NCBI GenBank assembly: GCA_016865955.1
Contig: VGNW01000125.1
Location: forward strand, 1 to 6,809
From: Chloroflexota bacterium
Lineage (GTDB): Bacteria > Chloroflexota > Dehalococcoidia > SZUA-161
Length of the DNA stretch: 6,809 bases
Direction of reading: 5' to 3'
Part shown: positions 3,779-6,809 of the stretch, piece by piece
Layout: each line of letters opens with the position of its first letter
Position numbering within the stretch: position 1 is the stretch's first letter
The notes under the pieces: generated by a model
The model's input: the letters and a program-made list of their open reading frames with translations, nothing else
Database searches by the model: none
What the model was told of the DNA's origin: nothing
Program-made: the position numbers and the translations under genes

Positions 3779-5539
3779 TCATATATTGGGAAGGGTTTTT
3801 GTCAATATATCTTGCTTTGTGGCCTTATCTTTTTCAATTTCTTTTTCTATCTCCGAATACAACAATTGAATATTAGGTAGACTCTTCAGAAAGCGTGTGA
3901 GATTTCTTTCTTTGGATAATTTATCGCTGAACGAGAGTACTGCTACTATGTAGTCAAAAAGAGTTTTTATCCTTGTCTCTAATTGATTGTTCAATAACTT
4001 ACTTGCTATTTCAGGATTATATTCTCCATACCTTTTTTTGATCAGATTATGAATGAAATGCAAAATTATGAGATTAGAGTATAGAAGAAATTCCTTTCTC
4101 AAAATTGCTTCCTTTTGGGACTCATTGAACGCACCCGGACTCAGCTTTAATTTGTTAAACTCATCCTTCCTATATTTCGAAATTTCATTATCAATGAAAC
4201 TGAGTATCCGCCACGGTAAAAGGACCTCTTCCACCCTAGTATCTTTCTTGAAGATCTCATGATATTTCTTTGAAAACAAATCGATCCTATATCTTCTAGC
4301 AAAAGCAGGATCCTTTAGAAAAGCATATATGGCTTGGGCACCTTTGATAAGGTCTATTATCCTGCTATCGTATCTTTGTTTATCGTCCTTCGACAGGGTT
4401 TTCCAATCGCCCTCCTTGGTAGAGTAGAACCATGGCAATGAATAATTATCAAAATCCTTCTTTAACCTTTTCTGTATTGGATCGTTAGATTTCAACTGGG
4501 CTTCAGATACAGGATTTTGGGAGTTAGTATATAAAGCAATGAATTCCACAGAATTAACGGGGGCTTTAATGAATCTCGCAAGAACATCAACGTCCGCTGG
4601 TATAAGCTTCAACTTCCCGAGCTGGTTTCCGGCTTCTTTTAAACACGCGGTTGTCTGGCACCCATTGATTATCTGAGGGCCAGTAATGGTCACCTTTGAA
4701 GGATTTTTTTCGTCGTCAAAACTGAACCCTGAGCATACAAAACTGATCCCATTGTTGTAATACCAAAATTTCTTTCTCTCGCTTTCGTCTAGCACCGTAT
4801 TTATTATCTCAGCATTGATACTACCTTTCCTAATCCCTTTAAACAATCTTATATTTCTTTCAAACAATCTATCACCATACTTATTATATAATGAAGCTAA
4901 ATCCCGCCCTTTAATGGATATCACTAAAGCAGGGAAAGGACCATCTTGCCTAAGGAAAAATTCTTTTTTTGAAATATTCAGAATCACTTCTTCTGATGCA
5001 AGAGGATTCACCAATTGCAAGTTTGCCTGAAAAACGTTTAATAAATCGGATATATCGTGAAAATGCATTTGGACTCTGTCTCTAAGATCAGAACTATTGA
5101 AAACCCTTCTCTCGCGATAAGCATCTTCACAGAATTTGCCAAAAGCAAAATAGTGTAACTCTACGCTTGCACCCTCGTTCCACTTTTCGAAGAAAGTGGT
5201 CGCAGCATCGAATAATTTGGGAAGGTTCAATTTCTGAATCTCGTTCGGTTGTGTCAACCAGTCTAGACAACCCTTAAAAACGACGATTTCCTTTTCCCCG
5301 ACTTCTTTTGTTTCATCATCGTATAATTTGCATTGAACTATTCTTACAACATCATCACTTTCTATGAAGGCATCTATCCTTTTATCACCACTACTATCTG
5401 TCATAATGTAGGCATCTTCTTCTCTCGATAAATTGAAATATTGCTCCAAGACCCAAATAATAAAAGCTTTATCGTTGGACAGATTCTCTTCCTTAGCTAT
5501 CACAGATATTTCGTCTCTAATTTGCTTAGCGTAATCCAT
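3779..5539 (-). CDS. AIPR-family (abortive phage infection type) protein with nuclease-like N-terminus
   Basis: This is a 586-residue cytoplasmic protein of the AIPR group, named for abortive-infection phage resistance; its mechanism is poorly known. AIPR hallmarks are LFERNIRLFKG (225-235), FWYYNNGISF (258-267), TGPQIINGCQTT (286-297) and the later TNSQNPVSEAQL (338-349). The N-terminal ~120 residues look like a restriction-endonuclease fold: GDKRIDAF followed by IVQCK gives a D56...Q69-x-K71 layout like the PD-(D/E)xK active site. This is my inference from motif spacing. The C-terminal tail is Lys/Glu-rich. ATG at 5539 is supported by AGGAG 5 nt upstream and a second GGAGGA behind it. The gene is by eye far richer in A/T than its neighbours (sampled lines 32-42% GC against about 60% in tldD), a sign of transfer. 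It stands alone in its own transcription slot between tldD and the toxin-antitoxin pair, with no methylase or helicase partner visible. Confidence 0.88.
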   Translation of the reverse strand: MDYAKQIRDEISVIAKEENLSNDKAFIIWVLEQYFNLSREEDAYIMTDSSGDKRIDAFIESDDVVRIVQCKLYDDETKEVGEKEIVVFKGCLDWLTQPNEIQKLNLPKLFDAATTFFEKWNEGASVELHYFAFGKFCEDAYRERRVFNSSDLRDRVQMHFHDISDLLNVFQANLQLVNPLASEEVILNISKKEFFLRQDGPFPALVISIKGRDLASLYNKYGDRLFERNIRLFKGIRKGSINAEIINTVLDESERKKFWYYNNGISFVCSGFSFDDEKNPSKVTITGPQIINGCQTTACLKEAGNQLGKLKLIPADVDVLARFIKAPVNSVEFIALYTNSQNPVSEAQLKSNDPIQKRLKKDFDNYSLPWFYSTKEGDWKTLSKDDKQRYDSRIIDLIKGAQAIYAFLKDPAFARRYRIDLFSKKYHEIFKKDTRVEEVLLPWRILSFIDNEISKYRKDEFNKLKLSPGAFNESQKEAILRKEFLLYSNLIILHFIHNLIKKRYGEYNPEIASKLLNNQLETRIKTLFDYIVAVLSFSDKLSKERNLTRFLKSLPNIQLLYSEIEKEIEKDKATKQDILTKTLPNI

Positions 5540-5611
5540 GATTTCTCCTCTCCTCCAGTTTTAGAAAATGCCACCTCAGAAGTAAAGTAAAAGAGTTAGG
5601 CTTCAAATTCA
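5540..5611 (-). promoter_or_regulatory. Short AT-rich leader before the AIPR gene
   Basis: Only 72 bp separate the tldD stop (TAG, 5612-5614) from the AIPR start. The stretch holds two stacked purine-rich ribosome-binding sequences (5545-5549 and 5551-5556). Weak hexamers such as TTGAAG (5601-5606) exist, but no partner at good spacing resembles a -10 box, and no terminator for tldD is seen. AIPR may be read from tldD or from an atypical promoter. Confidence 0.4.
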
Positions 5612-6809
5612 CTACCCTCCGCCCAGCAAGCACTTCCTTATCCTGATATGCGGGCTGCCGTTGGAGACGGGCAGCGGGTTCTGCCCTCCCTTGCCACAGC
5701 CGCCGCCCTGGTTCATGTCCAGATCGTTGCCGATGGCGTCTATGTTCTCCAGCGTGGTGAACAGGTTGCCCGAAAGCTGCACCGGTCTCAGCAGCTCCGC
5801 TATCTTGCCGTTGCGTATCATATACGCCTCGCCCGCCGAGAAGGTGAACATCTCCATGCTGGTCATGCCGCCGTACCAGTTCTTGCAGTACACTCCCTCC
5901 TTGATATCCGAGATAAGCTCCTCGAACGACGCCTTCCCCGGCTCGATGAAAGTGTTGGTCATGCGTACGATGGGCTGGAAGCTGTAGTTCAACGCTCTCG
6001 CATTGCCGGTGACTGACTCGCCCATCTTCGCCGCCGTCTCGCGGGAATGTAAACGACCCACCAGCACGCCCTCTTTGATGAGATACGTCCTCGTCGCGCG
6101 CACTCCCTCGTCGTCGTACTTGTAGCTGCCGCGCAGCCCCGGCACCGTCGCGCCGTCCACAACATTCAGGTGCCTGCCGCCGAATTTGCGACCCAGCACC
6201 ATTATCTCGCGCATACGTTCGTTCTCATAGACAAAGTCCGATTCCGATAGATGCCCGAAGGCTTCATGGACGAACACCCCCGCCAGTATCGGGTCGCACA
6301 CCACTGTGTACTCACCGCCCTTGAGCTGCGGAGCGGTGAGCAGCTCCACCGCGCGGCGCGCTATCCCTTCCACCTGACTGTGCAGGTTCTCGATGAAGGC
6401 GTAGTCGCCGCTGCTGCCCAGGCTCAAGCCCGACTGCTGCACATTCGACCCGTCGCGAGCCACGGCGTTCAGCCGTGCCGAGAGGTCCATCCGGGACTGC
6501 TCGATATAAGTGCCTTCCGAGTTGGCGAATATCACCTTCTTGCGCCCGTCCCCGTAGCCGATGGCAGAGGTCTGAATGCGGGGCACGCTCCATATAATAT
6601 CGTTGTAGCGGTCGAGCAGCGCCTTCTTCTCAGCCAGCGGTATCGCAGCAGGGTCTTTCTTGACATGGGGCGGTACGATATCCACCGCAGGCTCGACCGG
6701 CGCCAGCTTGCTCTCCTCCCTGCCCACCATGCGAGCCTGATGCACCGCCGTCTTCACCTTTTCTTTCAGGTTCGAGATGTTGTTGAACGAGATAAAGCCC
6801 CAGCCTCCC
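5612..6809 (-). CDS. tldD: TldD-type zinc metalloprotease (TldD/PmbA family), N-terminus beyond the window
   Basis: TldD is the catalytic half of the TldD/TldE heteromeric protease, which cleaves unfolded or modified peptides in the cytoplasm and takes part in CcdA degradation and microcin or RiPP maturation in enterobacteria. The frame is open to the right edge, giving 398 residues before TAG. GTG at 6757 is not the start, because the family-type GGWGFISFNNISNLKEKV precedes it, and about 60-80 N-terminal residues are missing. The zinc site is visible as HEAFGHLSESD, with HExxxH at 6251-6268. A GCGKGGQ motif near the C-terminus, Cys codon at 5696-5698, corresponds to the third zinc ligand of TldD. 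This Cys and the intact histidines mark it as TldD rather than the inactive TldE/PmbA paralogue. No tldE follows in this window, although the two genes are often adjacent. Confidence 0.93.
   Translation of the reverse strand, partial: GGWGFISFNNISNLKEKVKTAVHQARMVGREESKLAPVEPAVDIVPPHVKKDPAAIPLAEKKALLDRYNDIIWSVPRIQTSAIGYGDGRKKVIFANSEGTYIEQSRMDLSARLNAVARDGSNVQQSGLSLGSSGDYAFIENLHSQVEGIARRAVELLTAPQLKGGEYTVVCDPILAGVFVHEAFGHLSESDFVYENERMREIMVLGRKFGGRHLNVVDGATVPGLRGSYKYDDEGVRATRTYLIKEGVLVGRLHSRETAAKMGESVTGNARALNYSFQPIVRMTNTFIEPGKASFEELISDIKEGVYCKNWYGGMTSMEMFTFSAGEAYMIRNGKIAELLRPVQLSGNLFTTLENIDAIGNDLDMNQGGGCGKGGQNPLPVSNGSPHIRIRKCLLGGG

Noticed and set aside
3585..3782. 65-residue minus-strand frame between AIPR and the toxin
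   Set aside because: It is composed of the inverted repeats and the 31-nt hairpin repeat and shows no protein-like conservation pattern or good ribosome site.
5648..6016. Plus-strand frames opposite tldD
   Set aside because: They are shadow frames in a GC-rich gene whose minus-strand product has clear TldD motifs through the same interval.

Overview
All supported genes in this window lie on the minus strand, so genes are read from high to low coordinates. The host looks like a bacterium with moderately high GC. Flanking genes carry strong Shine-Dalgarno sites, there is a near-consensus sigma70 promoter, and the intergenic spaces hold short hairpin repeats of a kind I associate with environmental bacterial genomes. 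Chloroflexota (Dehalococcoidia-like) is a guess from that repeat style and the gene mix; the sequence does not prove it.

Layout, high to low coordinates. (1) 5612-6809: C-terminal ~398 residues of a TldD-type zinc metalloprotease (HEAFGH motif plus the C-terminal CGKxGQ cysteine), entering from the right edge. (2) 3779-5539: a 586-residue AIPR-family protein (abortive-infection type) with a restriction-endonuclease-like N-terminus. It is visibly AT-richer than its neighbours, suggesting horizontal acquisition. (3) 3588-3778: a gene-free spacer with a perfect 11-bp hairpin, a longer competing inverted repeat and one copy of a 31-nt hairpin repeat. (4) 3050-3584: an overlapping BrnT-type toxin / CopG-BrnA-type antitoxin pair. 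(5) 2763-2993: an orphan HicB-like small protein; the second copy of the 31-nt repeat sits between it and the antitoxin. (6) 2541-2740: a cluster of four hairpin modules, one with an 8-T tract that makes a good terminator for the toxin-antitoxin side. (7) 1-2487: a drug-efflux-type operon of TetR regulator, ABC ATPase and ABC-2 permease, tightly packed (1-nt gap, then a 4-nt ATGA overlap), with a TTGACA-17-TAATAT promoter and an 18-bp palindromic operator beside the -10 box. The ATPase carries an apparent one-base deletion near its 3' end that replaces its normal C-terminus.

The most interesting part is 2763-5539. It is a compact, probably acquired defence or stress island (AIPR protein, BrnT/BrnA pair, HicB-like protein) set between housekeeping tldD and an efflux operon and punctuated by repeated hairpin modules. 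The proteins belong to recognised families. The combination and the bracketing of the toxin-antitoxin pair by direct hairpin repeats are what may be new. No RNA genes, CRISPR array, insertion-sequence transposase or replication origin are seen.
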